Shown piece after piece: positions 24,434 to 39,167 of a stretch of 64,000 nucleotides of DNA (position 1 is the stretch's first letter; the number at the start of each line of letters is the position of its first letter). The notes beneath the pieces were generated by a model. The model ran no database searches. It worked only from the letters and a program-made list of their open reading frames with translations, and was not told where the DNA came from. The stretch is from Dasypus novemcinctus. Lineage: Eukaryota > Chordata > Mammalia > Cingulata > Dasypodidae. The position numbers were made by a program, and so were the translations under genes. The stretch spans positions 116,214,228 to 116,278,227 of the forward strand of contig NC_080680.1 in assembly GCF_030445035.2 (NCBI RefSeq), given 5' to 3'.

Positions 24434-25424
24434 AATGGTTGGGATTGGTGGTGAGGAGACAGAAGTGAAGAAATGGAATTACTTAGAAGTCTGTATTTCT
24501 CAAGGCCAAAAGGTAGACATTCATACCATATTTCAGCATTCGTTAAACAACTTAATATTCTCCTCTCACCTGATTTTACAATTTTAAAGCTTAAAGGGAA
24601 TTTTGCCCTAAGCTACTGCTTTTCCATTTTAGAAACAGGGAATGTGATGCTGAGAGAAGGTCAATGACTTACTAGGAGTCTGTGTGCAATTGATTGCACG
24701 TAAGAAGCAAGTGTTGAATGACTTTAGGGCTCACCCTGCTTCCAAGGCACTGAATTATCTCACACAGGAAATATATGCTGTGTAAATATTCACAGGTTTA
24801 ATGACAATCAGAGGGCGGGTACAGACTCAACTGGACAATTATTCTAAGCAGAATGAAAGACATCTCAGATATTGAAAAATCTTTCAAATACTGCAGTTGC
24901 AACAACTCCTGGTGATAGTCCAGTAATTGTATTTGCAGTTTTGTACATTTGGGACAAATAATTAATATTCTCAGTATATTATAGATCCAAAAATAGGGAT
25001 CAACTTGTTTTCTACTGAAGAAAATGAGAGCTAATACAACTGTTTTGCAGGTTAGAGCAACAGACTGAAGGATTCTAATATTATCTTTCCATCTGCAGGG
25101 AGGGGTGGCATGATACATGCTTCTGAAGAGGCAGGTGTGATATTGGAAAGGAGCACTGAATTTGATTTAGAATATCTAGATTTGAACTTGAAGATTTGTA
25201 ACCTCTGTTTTTCTCTTCTTTAAGTGAGGGCCATCTCTGCCTAAGAGATTGTTGGAAAATTACCCAGACAATGGTCTATGTGACAGGAAAATTGTATTTA
25301 TCCAGTTAAAAGATACAAAATGATATTCGATCCATAATTGGAGAAAAAGTATTTAAAAAAACAGAAGGAATGTGTATCATTTATCTACTTGTGGGCCTGC
25401 AAAATGTTTTCTTTTCCTTGGTGT
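24434..25424. other. Unit A intergenic, MIR-like pieces, no gene
   Basis: Aligns with 41900-42190 and 42720-43255 of unit B. 24570-24680 has a MIR-like core (ttagaaacagggaatgtgatgctgagagaaggtcaatgactt). Unit B has about 520 bp (42200-42720) without a clear partner here. Confidence 0.55.
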
Positions 25425-27272
<1,848 letters not shown>

Positions 27273-27885
27273 TGTAGCAGTTTGATATTATTGATGAATT
27301 CCAAAAAGAAATATTGGATTATATTTGTAAACTGGTCTTTTCTTCTGGGTGCATTAGAGTATATTGGATTCAGAGGTTTACTTGATTAAATAATGATTAA
27401 TGCTTTAATGATTAAGGCTTTGATTGGGCCACATAGGATGTTGAGTCCCTGCCCCTTTGGTGGGCAGGGGATCACAGAAAAACTTCACCAAAGAGAAGGG
27501 AGGTTGGAGTTTTGATATTGGAGCCTGGGAAGTAAACACACAGGGGAACACAGAGGAATAGTGATGGCTCCTTAGACACAGCAAAAGCCCTGGGAAGTGA
27601 GACAGAGCCATTCACCTGATAGTCTACAGCTGGCCTTGTGGAGAGAGCACAGCAGCTGAGCCCAGAAAGAAACAAGCCCTGGGAAGAAAAGAACCCAGGA
27701 AGGTTGAGCCATGGCAGGCATTGGCAGCCATCTTACTCCAACATGTGGCAACAGACTTTGGTGAGGGAAGTAACTTATGCTTTATGACCTGGTAACTGTA
27801 AGCCTCTATCCCAAATAAATACTCTTTATAAAAGCCAACAGATTTACGGTATTTTGCATCAGCACCCCTTTGGCTGACCAATACA
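27273..27885 (+). mobile_element. MaLR/ERVL-type solo LTR, 613 bp, unit A only
   Basis: Starts TGTAGCAGTTTGAT and ends CTGACCAATACA, with CCCAAATAAATACTC as a poly(A) region near the 3' end. Unit B has the empty site near 44755. It is the fullest copy of the family seen at 5552, 12355 and 58859. Solo LTR with no internal part; a fossil. Flanking 5-mers gatgc and gatct are only partly alike. Confidence 0.82.
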
Positions 27886-28229
27886 GATCTCCTAACCACT
27901 AGAGATGCTGGAACAAAATATAAATAGATTAAAAAGAATGGAGGTATTTCTCTTGCATCTTGAATGTCTGTGTTTTTGGGTATTTATAGAAGAGCTTCAG
28001 ATTTGACTTTCAAGTGGCTATCCTTTGTGAGGACCACACCTTATATATATTTACATATGTCAATATATCCATGCATACATGTTGCCACATATGGATGGTA
28101 AAGCATATACTCTGTCCATTGAGAATTATGTGAAGTGGATCCTGTTTCATTGCATTTATAGCAGAATGGGTTTCTTTGTCAGTTCATCAAAGTTCAAACT
28201 AAAATAATATTTTGTACTCTAGGTCTTTA
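27886..28229. other. Short unit A intergenic stretch
   Basis: Only the start (actagagatgctgg) aligns with 44765-44785 of unit B. No gene. Confidence 0.5.
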
Positions 28230-29050
28230 ATATTGTTAGAGATATTTGCTTATTTTATTGGCTAAGTAATTCCAAATCACTAATGAGTATCTATCACAAT
28301 CAAGAAAGAATGGTATCCATTTGATGCCATGGGTAATGGGTCCATATAATCCACTTGCTAGCAATGGGCCTACCTGGATCCTCTTGGTAGGTGGTCCATA
28401 GTTGCATCTAGTCTCTGATATGCTTTTTGCCAAAGAGAACAATTGCTAGTCACATTTTGGAATTCTAATATATTTTATTTCCCACACATTGTTGCATTGC
28501 TCAGATGTCTTCCTGATCTCTCATTGCGTATTGCCAGTCTATTGACTGCTGTCCAAGGATTAGTAAATATTCATACCCTAAGAAATTTTATTATCTACTT
28601 CCACTTTCCAAGTAAGGAAAACTATTCTTAATTATGCCCGTTGAATGGATTTGAATTTTACTTCTTCAGTCAAAATGCAGCAGCCATCAGCCAGTCACAA
28701 TGTAGCTACCTTCAAGTTTGAGTGTCAGCTCTTCAGCTTTGAGCTACCATCTGGAAAACATGCTGCTTGTTTGGGTTTCTCTTATTATTTATTACAAAAA
28801 GAGTCCTTTCATATATGGAGAATAATTCTTTGATATAGATGTGCTATGCAAAGACATAGAAGTCCCATTCTCATTGGTTCATTGAGTAACCCAGCTGGTC
28901 CTCCCATCACATGTTCTTGAACATACCATTTCCACTTGACGAGTGAACTCTTCTGTGCAGTTTTTATTGTCACACTGTTGTCTGATATCATCTATGATAT
29001 GATGCATACTCCAGATCAAAAATAACTTCATGCACTTATATTTGGGTGAA
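28230..29050 (-). mobile_element. ERVL pol relic (integrase region), unit A
   Basis: Minus-strand translations in two stretches resemble the N-terminal part and then the core of ERVL integrase, in the right order (28991-28809, then 28442-28236). It is a broken internal fragment with no LTR attached here. The part at 28690-29000 is shared with 44877-45200 in unit B. It forms the right edge of unit A, next to the start of unit B. Confidence 0.55.
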
Positions 29051-29068
29051 CTAAGCTAGTAGATCCAT

Positions 29069-32000
29069 AACAATCTTGCACACATCTCTTTGCTTTCCCC
29101 ACTGTAATGTCAGAAGAGGAGTCTAGCAGTTGAATGATTTCTGTCACAGCATCAGTCATCAGCTGGTTCGAAGGCATAAAATTAGGGGATATGTTAGAAT
29201 CATCATATAATTCATCTACATTGAATTTACATCTATTTCATAGTACACAAGTTGTCTTATAGCTATTATTTTATACATCTGTTTATTCCACTATTTTTCA
29301 AACTCTTTGAGAAGTAAGAACATAGCAACCTCATCATCTTGTGGTATACATATTCTGAAACATAACTTAAAAATGATAATGAATATAAACATAATTTATG
29401 AACTCTAAAATGTAATTGGGAATCAATATAAAAATATAAAAACATAAGAAATAAATATAAATGTACTATTTCATTAAAAATTTCTACTCAGAAACACATG
29501 AACTCAGTAAATACATGAAATGTCTGAGATATTTGTGAAAGTGCCCTCTCTCCTGCTTTAGGAAGAGAAAAAGGACAGTAACAACTCACTTTTATTTTCA
29601 TTTTTAAAATGGTTTATGGGTGGAATTGTGTAAGGCTATATATATAATGTCTAATTATTGATTCTAGAATAGAGATGAAAATCTATATCAATTAAGTAAT
29701 GGTATTTTCTAAGAAATTCCTTATACCATGCATATTGGGAAAATGTCACAACCATCAGATTTCAGAAATCTTACTAAAATGTTTCTGTTAACCTAGCACA
29801 TATGTGTTGTGTTATATCTCTATAACACAACTCTTGTTCTAGCACTAATTTCCTTGCAAAATATTCAGTTAGATATTTCATCCTCTGTGGCAAAAACTGC
29901 CTGGAAATGACTTAGTATGTGCTCAGGAAATATTTGTTAAATGCTATTAGAATAACATTCTCGAATTTTAAAATTTAATAAATAAAGCCAACCACATCTC
30001 AGCCTCCAAATGTAAAAGTTATGTTATTTACTTAAAAGGACTTATTTGGCATCTGAAATATTGAATTTTTCTAATTTTTACTGATTAAATTATTACTAGA
30101 AGCTTTGTGACTTTGGAGCATCATTTTACCATTAATATATTTAGTTATTCACTATAGAAAGGGAAGTTAACTCTTACAGATTTTTCCTACTCTAAACATC
30201 TATTAGTATATATTTCTTAAAACAACTTTGATAGATTTTCATTTGAATTTTAAAGCACACATAGTGTAGCTCATGGGAGTTTGTCATTGTAAATGTCCCT
30301 AAAGTATAATTCTGCTCCTTTAGTGAATTCTGCTATTTCTAGAATCCAAATATTTTCCAGTGAAATATAAAAATTTTGATCAGAACCTAAGTTTTAAGAA
30401 CTAAAATATAGCTAAGACCTTAAAAGTCTAAGTTCACTTTTTCCTGTGAAAGTATTTTATTGCTTATTTCCTATTTTCCTTCCAAAAACACTTGCATGAA
30501 GATGGAGGGAGAATAACTAGAGGCACTAAATGATGATATGTTGATGCAATTTTCATAATATCTGGATTGTTTTTATTCTAACATTCAAAATTGGGAGTTA
30601 TTATTTAAATAATTAACCTTTCTCTTTTAACTCGGCATTTAAAATTCTTTTGGTAAATAAGCTAACAATTTGAAAGTTTTCACAGATTATGAATTTTGGT
30701 TGATGGACATTTGCCCTGTGTTTCCAAAAGTTATATTTCAGGAGAGTTTTATTGCATTTTTATAGTTCATGTTCTACTTTTATTCCCAACTCCCTTTTTA
30801 ACTGGATCTGTGGGACACTGTTCTGACACACCAAGAAGTTTCTTCATTTCATATATCACCTGCTCCTACTTTACATTGCCCTGGGAGTTGGGACAAGTCC
30901 AGTACATTTAGTTTTCTACATCTGTGTCATATGACAACATTTGTTGAACCCAATTTTCATTCAGAGTGCTGTCAGAGAATTTTTAGAAAATTCTAAATGG
31001 GCTTTTCTAGGAGGTGAAGATAATTTCTCAGTGTTAAGGTAAGTCTTAAAATGCCATGAAAATGTACTTTTCAAGTGTGAATAAAGATATTCTTCAGTTT
31101 GAGTTCATGTTATACCAAACCTGAGGTAATATGGCTATTTTATTATTGTTATTATTAAAATACTAACAATTTGCTATTATAGTCATCATTATTATAACTA
31201 TCTGTGAAATGCATTTTAATCCATTAAGAATCTAATGATTCCTCAAAACCAACCACATGAGCCAAGCAATGCATGTATTTCATAAATATTTTACATATGA
31301 GAAAGTTCAGACTGTACATTTGAAGCAAAGAACCTCAATCCAAAGACTTTGTTTCTAAGTCCCAAGCACTTTTCCACCATGCCAGTTCATCTGCTGTTCA
31401 ACTCTTCAACTGAGGATTAGGTGAGTCCTCTGTCCTTTCATTACTAACTGGTGATTGTCTCTAAAAGATGGCAGCTTAATAGTACCTACAGGATGATATT
31501 AAAAAAGAAAACAGAACAAAGATAATCTAAGAGTCCATTGGAAATGAATAAAAAGGCCACGTTAAGGTTATGCTGATCATGAACTCACAAATACAGCAAG
31601 TTTCCCAAAGCTTTCAACAGGAAAGGGAATGGGAGAATGAGGAGTGGAGCTGTGCCTATATTCTTAACCCATGTAAGGACTAGTTTCATTTAACTTGAAA
31701 TCCAGTGGATATTATGGAAAGATCAATTTATATCCAGTCAGTAGTTATTGACAACTTCATTAAGTTAAATACCTTCATCTGTGTCACATTTCTACTCAAA
31801 AACCTCCTAAAATCATATTGTCAGCTTTAGAGGGTATCTGAATTCACAGGTCCTGAGCATTCTGTTTTCTGCAAATGGGCCCCTTCACCACTAAAAGAGA
31901 GGTCCACTTTTCTCCCAGACTTTTAAGCTTTATATACTCCAGCCACACTGTCCTTCTAAGATGAGCTTGTCACCATCTCCTACAGAAACTCTTTTCTCTT

Positions 32001-33109
32001 AATGGATTGCCACCTCTTTACTCCTATACTTGGGCTAAACCTTTCCCTTTCAAGATACTCCTCTTTCCCTCTTTTCTTCCATCCCTGTCTAGTCCTATCC
32101 ATATTTCCAGATCTTGCCTGAATCTGAAACTCTTACTGTATTAAAATTAATGAACAGAATTGGTTTCAATGATTGGAGTTTCAAGATCCACTGTATTATT
32201 TCCTAAATTGGCAACCATCGTTAAGTTCTGTCTTTTAAATTGGAAAAAATTAATATGGTATAAAGAATGATTATTTTTAAAGGGTAAAGTGATATACAAA
32301 TACACACAGAAACATATAAACACTTAAAGAATTTGAAAATTATTTTTCTTTTCTCAGGTTTTCTTAAGTAAATTAGCAAAGTAAATTGTAAAGCTACAGG
32401 AATAAAATGACCAAAGATACTATGTAATATTCTCCAAAGATTTTCCATCATATGCATGCAGAACTGGACCATTAAGTGGTCTTGCTTTAAGAACACTCAA
32501 GATATTATGAATAGATTTCAATAGGAGATCAACAACCGCATTTGCTTTAAATGGTTGGTAAATTGCAGTACAAGTGAATCAACTGATTATGATTAAATGT
32601 CTATAATATACTCAATAAAATTGACTGGAATATGGTATGCTGTATCAGGTATAGAAGGAAATCTGAACAAAAATCAAGGTTGCATTGAAATTTTAAACCT
32701 GTGGTTTAATTGATGAATCAAATTTCCAATCATTGTTGAGCTCAATTTTGCCAGTCACCCCTGTTTACTGCACCAGATGAAATGAATAAGTCTGGCCTAA
32801 GGTGTGTAAATAATTCAGAGGTTTTAGAAGTAAATCTCAGGAATGTATTTTCAAAAACAAGAGAGTTACTTCTCCAATGACGTTGAACACAGATAGATCA
32901 TCACACATGAACCATACGGCATAGGTATATCCAACAGTCCCAGGTTCATTGTATTTCAGTTACACACATTGGTGAAGAGATCTGGATATCAGAGCTTCAA
33001 GCAAACATTTCTTTTATTACTCCCTAAAAATTATTTCTCAGATAATTTTTAACTATTTTTGCTTGGCAGTGAATGTATTTTTATGTTTGGTCTCTTTCTG
33101 ACATCCTTA
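29069..33109. other. Unit B flank, no gene
   Basis: 29160-30500 aligns with unit A on both sides of the 10-kb L1 and with unit C. It includes a MIR 3' end at 29882-29945. 30500-31690 has no clear partner in A; a MIR-like scrap is at 31200-31390. 31690-33109 aligns with 13900-15900. No coding region supported. Confidence 0.6.
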
Positions 33110-33245
33110 AAGCAAATGACATTGGTAAATATAATCAGACATTTGCTTCAGAGTTTCTTTTGAGTCTTTCTGTCCACCCAAAACTTGACATTATTTACTT
33201 TTCTAACTCTAGTATTCTATCTAGTGATTCTACTTGATTTATAGT
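33110..33245 (+). pseudogene. OR13C-like olfactory receptor, 5' remnant (unit B)
   Basis: Counterpart of 15905-16040. The nucleotide run aatcagacatttgcttcaga and the following ctttctgtccacccaaaacttga match the N-terminal coding sequence (NQTFASE, then LSVHPKL) of OR13C receptors. The start codon is disturbed (gacattgg instead of gacatgg) and homology ends near 33245. Being shared with unit A, the loss of the rest of the gene predates the duplication, or the copies share a gene-converted history. Confidence 0.65.
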
Positions 33246-33437
33246 TCCTTACAGTACACTTCTAGTAATTCTGAGATATTATGGCATTGGCCACTTGGGG
33301 AAAGCATTATCTTTTTAATTAACTTTGCATTAGATATGATCTAGCACATATTAGGAAAGGATGTATAAGTTGATATCTTGTCTCCACCACCTATCTGTTC
33401 TGAGGTCTTTAATAAATTCCTTTCATTCTCTCAGTTT
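33246..33437. repeat. MIR SINE left part (unit B)
   Basis: 33370-33437 matches the MIR at 16155-16220. The solo LTR at 33444 splits it; the rest resumes at 33820. Confidence 0.55.
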
Positions 33438-33443
33438 CTGTGC

Positions 33444-33813
33444 TGTGGAGAAATGGCTGGAGGTTAAAATGTTTCCATAAAGAGAAAGAGGGTACAGACC
33501 TTAGAACATCAGGTTCTTTCAGGACAGAACATTGTCCTGAGCAACCCATAATTATTTGCAGAAAGAAACATTTAAACCTTGTACGACATATATGGGAAAA
33601 ATGTGGATGTGGTTGCTCTGGCATAATGTTATCTAAAGAATAAAAAAGTAACTATACTCCCATCCCTGAGATAGTCAATAAATATCATGTGGAAGCTTGG
33701 GCTGAGTCTCTTAATCCTTGAAGCTTTGAGTCCCCTGTCCCCATCTTTTCTTACTTCTTGTGTCTCTTCCTTAAGTACTGTGATGCCTCCTGTTCCTTGA
33801 GCTGGTCTCAATA
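33444..33813 (+). mobile_element. ERV2-like solo LTR, 370 bp, unit B only
   Basis: Begins TGTGGAGAAATGG and ends GGTCTCAATA. Perfect 6-bp duplication CTGTGC at 33438-33443 and 33814-33819, as expected for class II (betaretrovirus-like) elements. GTCAATAAATATC near 33675 may be the poly(A) signal. The empty site is in unit A near 16220. Solo LTR with no internal sequence; it looks whole as an LTR. Confidence 0.75.
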
Positions 33814-33819
33814 CTGTGC

Positions 33820-34665
33820 TTTCATTTACAGAGTGGAATTAGTGAGGGTTCACAGGGGAATAATAAACACTAAATGAGAAGATACAGATAAAATTCCTAA
33901 AAATGGTTCCAAGTCAGAATTATGCATGGACATTTTAGGGGCTTAATAGATATTTAGTTAGTATTCTTCCTTAGGACAGAGTGCATTTTAATGAATATTG
34001 TAGTGGACTTAGGTTGAATTTTTAAGACAACCTGAGTCTAGGAGGTAGACATCCCACATTCTGGTTATGACTTTAAATATCTCTACATTTTTGGAACTTG
34101 ATTTTGTATTTGTAAAGTTGGGGAAATATTAATTCCTTGATGCATTTCCATAAGGATCCAATAATATGAACTTGAGACAATATTTTGAAAATATACATAC
34201 ATTCCTAAAGTTGTTTTTGTATTGTTTGTTTACTTATATCTTAATTCAACAAGTTTATATGATTAGCATACTCTGTAAAGATATTGAATTTAGATGGATG
34301 CTAAGTATGCAACACTGAAGAAAACAAGGTTATACTTGTATTTTTGTTTGTTTATTTTTCTAAGTTCCACAATTTATCCTTTCTCCTGGGTATTTCAGCG
34401 TTATATGAACCACAGGGCCTTTTCCTTTCATAAGATTATATGGTCATAATGATGATTATATTTTAGAATATACTAAAGACCTTTTCATAAGGTACATTTT
34501 ACAAATAATAAAACTGCATAAGAAAAACAAATGTCTTCCCATAACCATCTGATATTTAGCTCTGTATGGAAATGATAGTCTGATGAAATCTACTGACTGT
34601 GCTCTATCTGATTCACTACATTTCTCAAGTAGATAACTGTGTATTAATATTGTATATAAAGATAC
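33820..34665. repeat. MIR and L2-like pieces, unit B
   Basis: Aligns with 16230-17040 of unit A and holds the rest of the split MIR, a second MIR near 34000-34160 and the aattcaacaagtttatatg piece. No gene. Confidence 0.6.
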
Positions 34666-35604
34666 CTCAAGAGAGGCTAAAGAATTGATGGTACTAGTAA
34701 TTTATCAGAAGTAAAAGCCAAATTACAGAGTCCAAGCTCTGCAGAGATGGCAATGGTAGGCGGCTGGTTCTGGGGTATGGAAAGAAATAACAAACTAAAA
34801 CCAACACTGGAAGCACCCTAGCACCTTCCACTGCCTTGATGAAAAACCATAGCTGGGGAGATGCTGACAGGAACAGGAAGGAAATTAGAAGCACGTCATT
34901 TATCTTCCTCTGACCTTCAGATCTCTCTCTGTCTCCTCTTTAGGCAGTGTCTGACAGAAGCCAACTTATAGATGAAAAATGAGATTTTAAGTGTTCCAGC
35001 CCTAATTCACAAAGTAGACCAGAAAGAAGTGGATTTGAAGAAGAGAATCAATAGTTTAAACATCAGAGCGGCTCCATAAAAAGTATGGATGTCAATTTTG
35101 TGCCTGCTAATGCTTTATGACCTATTAAAGTACACCCAACAGAAATAATAATCAAATATCTGATGTGCTGGGCAGGAATTAAGTCAACCTCATCAAAGTC
35201 CAATAATTACCTATTGACAAGAAAGGGAGGAATTATAGACTTACTCTTAAAACTTATAAGTAGTTAAAGTCTTTTGTTTTAGATTTATCTTCTGTATTTC
35301 ATCTCCTATAGATTCCGAAAGGGCTAGGTCAAGAGGAATGCTCCTTTCCTCTACAGGCCATATCTGACCCAATTTCCCCAGGGAACTGAGCACATTGATG
35401 CTGTCCACATGGACCCTACTTTTAGTCCATCAAAACAATCCCCCTTTTGGCCATTTCTGTCTTTTTCTAATCCCCCAGACCATGACACTTCTCTGTCTAT
35501 TAAGTAGCTGGGCCCTTTCTGCAATGTCATTGCTTGTCCTAAAATTGTAATTTTTATCACTCGTCAGTTTTTCTAGTTTTCATAACTCTTGAGAATTTCA
35601 GTGA
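34666..35604. other. Segment in unit B without partner in A
   Basis: About 940 bp between flanks that are adjacent in unit A (where an 86-bp SINE head sits). Identity unknown. Parts around 35390-35500 (cccttttggccatttctgt) look retrovirus-like in composition, but I cannot assign them. No credible ORF. Confidence 0.5.
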
Positions 35605-36534
35605 TGAATGCAGAATAGAAGAGAGGTCCTCATTATAGCCTAGCTTCTTCTCAAAATCCAAGAGGAACGCTCTGCTACTCTTTCAGCCATTCTAGTCTTA
35701 TATGTACCCAATCTCAAAAAAGGTTTCATAGCAGATGAAAAAAAAAAACTTCTTTTACATTATAATAACATTATAATATATATTACATAGAAAATAAAGT
35801 GTGATGTCTTATGAACTCCTGTTTATACAACAAAATGTAAATAGAATTCATTTTGGAAACATTATATTTAGTCAACTTTCTTTCTGAATAACCTATATTA
35901 CTTCAAATATGACAGACATACGTTTCTGGTTTCATACATTATGTGGCTCATTTAGCTATTCAGAAAGCATTTACTGAGCACCTAATATGTGCCAGACTCC
36001 ATTCTAACCCTTTGAGATGTAGGGTAACACACTCACAAGGTCCTATCCTCAAGGAGCTGATAAGTGTTTTTTTTTTATATTTTAATTGTCTTTTTTTTAA
36101 AAGATAAATAGATCACACAAAACATTATGTTAAGAGCTGATATGTGTTGTAGACACAAACACTAAAGCAATTGACAAATTTAATTAGTTTATATACTATG
36201 CTGTAGTGTGCTTGTTAATATTAATGGTACATAATTAATAATTACTGAATTATAGGGTACTAAGGCCTTTTTACAACACTTTTCACCTGGATATTTTTTA
36301 AAGTTTAAAAAGTATTTCATTCTCCCTGGGTATCTTGACAATTTGCATTTCAATACTTTTTGCAGTTATGAGCCTCATTTGTTTCTTCAGCACAAGAGAA
36401 AACTATAACAGCAAACAAAATATTTCTATCATATGCTTCTGAATGACATTTGGTAATTTTTTTTTGCCCATGGTAATATCTCCTTTCTGAATTTCATGTC
36501 TGCCACAGTTTTGAACACTGAGTCACATCAGTGA
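35605..36534. other. Unit B region downstream of the OR, with L2
   Basis: Aligns with 17135-18308. L2 piece at 35955-36180 (ctgagcacctaatatgtgcc), split by a 67-bp insertion. No gene. Confidence 0.6.
36067..36133 (-). mobile_element. 67-bp retroinsertion with target-site duplication
   Basis: Starts with a T-run and sits between gagctgataagtg (36054-36066) and gagctgatatgtg (36134-36146). Unit A has one copy of that sequence (17883). It looks like a very short antisense retrotransposon tail. Confidence 0.65.
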
Positions 36535-37498
36535 TCATCTTCCATCAGAGAAAGTTTTCCTCTCCAGCATGCTCTTCAGAGCAGCCTTTACATCCTTGTT
36601 CCTCAGACTATAGATGAGGGGATTGAGCATGGGGGTCATTACTCCATAGAAGAGGGAGATAAGGGCTTCAGTGACATCTTCAATATCTCTGTCAACAGCA
36701 TCTTTAGGCTTGGGCTTTGCATACATGAAGAAGATGGTTCCGTAGAAAATAATCACCACTGTCAGGTGGGCTGAGCAGGTGGAGAAAGCCTTACGCTTTC
36801 CTTCAGTGGAAGGGATCCTCAGAATGGTGGCAACAATAAAAATGTAAGAGATGGAAATTACCAGCAATGGGGATCACCAGAACAATGAGATTTGACCCCG
36901 CCATGCTGATCACATTGGTGGAAATGTCAGCACAGGCCAGTTTCAGGATAGCCAGAATTTCACAGACAAAATGGTGAATGACATTATTAGCACAGAATGG
37001 TAATTGTATTGTGAGAGATGTCTGCACTATGGAGTCCACCAATCCAATGACCCAACACCCAGCTGCCATGGGCACATAGGTACCCTTGCTCATGATGACG
37101 GGGTACCTCAGTGGGTAGCAGATGGCCACATAGCGGTCAAGTGCCATCATTCCCAGGAGAACACATTCGGTGGCCCCCATGGCAAAGGAGAGAAACATTT
37201 GCACCATGCACCCTGAGAAGGAAACCCTTTTCCTTTCTGTCAGGAAGCTGTCAAGAATTAATGGAACAGAGCAGCTCGTGTAGCAGATGTCCAGGAAGGA
37301 GAGATTACAGAGGAAGAAATACATGGGGGTGTGCAGGTGAGAATCATAGATGATTACTGTAATCAGGACTCCATTTCCCAGCAGGATCATCAGGTACATC
37401 CATAAAACTAGCACAAAGAAAACTGTCTGGACCTTTGGGTGAGCAGAGAGCCCCACCAGGACAAATTCTGTCAACATGGACTCATTGATCTTTTCCAT
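36535..37498 (-). pseudogene. OR13C8: Olfactory receptor, OR13C8-like, single frameshift (unit B)
   Basis: Paralogue of 18309-19271. From ATG at 37498 the frame is correct for about 210 residues: NES sequon, [25 protein letters not shown], Cys97 and Cys179. It leaves frame at TM5 just after VLVIP. The correct frame resumes as LVISISYIF and continues through KAFSTCSAH and [12 protein letters not shown] to the normal stop. The cause is one extra base in a GGGG run at 36869-36872, where unit A has GG-A. This is the only lesion I see; everything else is intact and similar to A. It may be a young pseudogene, a segregating allele, or a homopolymer sequencing error. If the base is an error, the gene would encode a second functional receptor. 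Upstream TGTTGCAG is conserved. Confidence 0.9.
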
Positions 37499-38609
37499 GT
37501 TACATATACTCTTTCTGCAACAGTTTCTCTATGGATGATAGAACAGGTATTTGTTAATATAGGGCCTGCAAGAGCTGCCTGTTTTTAAGCCTCTTATTCT
37601 GTGTTATTACATCCTATAATTGGATACAACAGACTAGCATGGCTGATTTATTCACCAGGTCCCCCAAGCACAGTGTCATGGGCCCGCCACTGTTTTAGAT
37701 TAGAGTTTCTTTTAAAATCAAGAGGAAAAAATAGAACTTGGGGGTTGTAATAACATCAATACGTTTGTCTTTACTCCAGTGCCATTCTCGATATAACTTC
37801 TAATATTTTTCTTAAGGATGAAAGGGACCCTGAAGTTAAAAGTGCCCATCAAAGTCAAGATGCAGTCCATGTGGCCAAGTCTCTTTCAAAACTGCTTCTT
37901 GTCTGCCGGTGGTAGAAGTAGTGCCCATGTCTTCACTGAAGAAAGGATCTCATCTGTAGATTTGTCAGTGTCTTTTTAAAAAATATTTTTGGGGGTATAC
38001 ATTCAAATAAATATTTTTAAAATTCAAATATATTGAAAATATCTACAAAGTCCATTTTTTCATGTTAGGGACATGCAATGTTGTGTCTTGTAAACTCCAC
38101 TTAATTTGCTTATTTTCACTTCAATAACCATCATTTATGGATCAAATGGAACAATAGTGCTTTCATTAAAATGTACACAATTAACTATACCACTGATATC
38201 CAACCACTGTTTTTTGACAAATATGGTTTACACAGAAGAATAATTTATAAAACCAAAAGGGGAGTTCTGCTGGTTGAATTTGTTGTGTGTTTTTGGGTAG
38301 ATATAGCACTATCTCTTTGTGACTTATACACTCTTCTCAGTTCTGTTTCAGAAGACTCCAAGAGCATAGTTCAAAAAACCATCAGAGTCATATATATTAA
38401 TTAATGTTGGTTATTTATACATTTAAATAACTTTATTAATTACCATGATAAAAACAGAACAGTGTATTAATTGATTACTACATACCAAATATATTTCTAA
38501 AAGTGTCTAATCCTAACAACCTCAGTAAATAGGGTCTATTATTGTAGGATAGGGAGGTTATCCTTCTTTAAACATTTGGTAAACTTCACCGGTAAATCAT
38601 GATATAAAA
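37499..38609. other. Upstream of unit B OR, no gene
   Basis: The counterpart of 19272-20930, with a deletion relative to A just after the 5' end (37600-37700 against about 19380-20030). No coding region. Confidence 0.6.
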
Positions 38610-39167
38610 CGACTGAAGAAAAAAAGGGAATTATTACAATAGATACAGAAAAAGAAATTGAAAATATTTAATCTGTAATTTTGTATAAACTATGAAGTAT
38701 AGGATTACTATTGAAGGTAGTCCTAAAACAGAAAGAAAACACTTTACTAAAAACCTATAACAAAATATTGTTTGTTCATAATTAATGAAAACAGTTTATA
38801 CATGCTCATTGGGATGTTACTGTGTAAAATATACGTCATTCCTGGTCAAAATTATAAGATAAGAAGTAGGCAGATTTATAACTGAAAGAGGAAAAATAAA
38901 TATAAGACTCGATGTAAAAAATTACTAGGATTGCTGACCATAAAATCAATGAAAAGATCAATAGTTCTATCCATATTAGAAGAAACTGATTAGAACACAA
39001 AATGGAAACAAATATAACAGAAAACTAACAGATAAAAAGCATCTGGGCTTTATCCTAACAGAGAATGCACAAAACCTTTATATCTATCATTTAAAAATTA
39101 TATACAGGACATAACAGGATATTTGTAAAGGTATAATGTTAATGAATAGGATAAGCTTGATATGTTT
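38610..39167 (+). mobile_element. Old L1 ORF2 fragment (unit B), first part
   Basis: Aligns with 20935-21460 of unit A (acataaatattc region, gttcataattaatg, ctttatcctaacagagaatgc). The second part is at 39485-39660. The middle seen in A is missing and replaced by a younger L1 tail. Confidence 0.65.
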
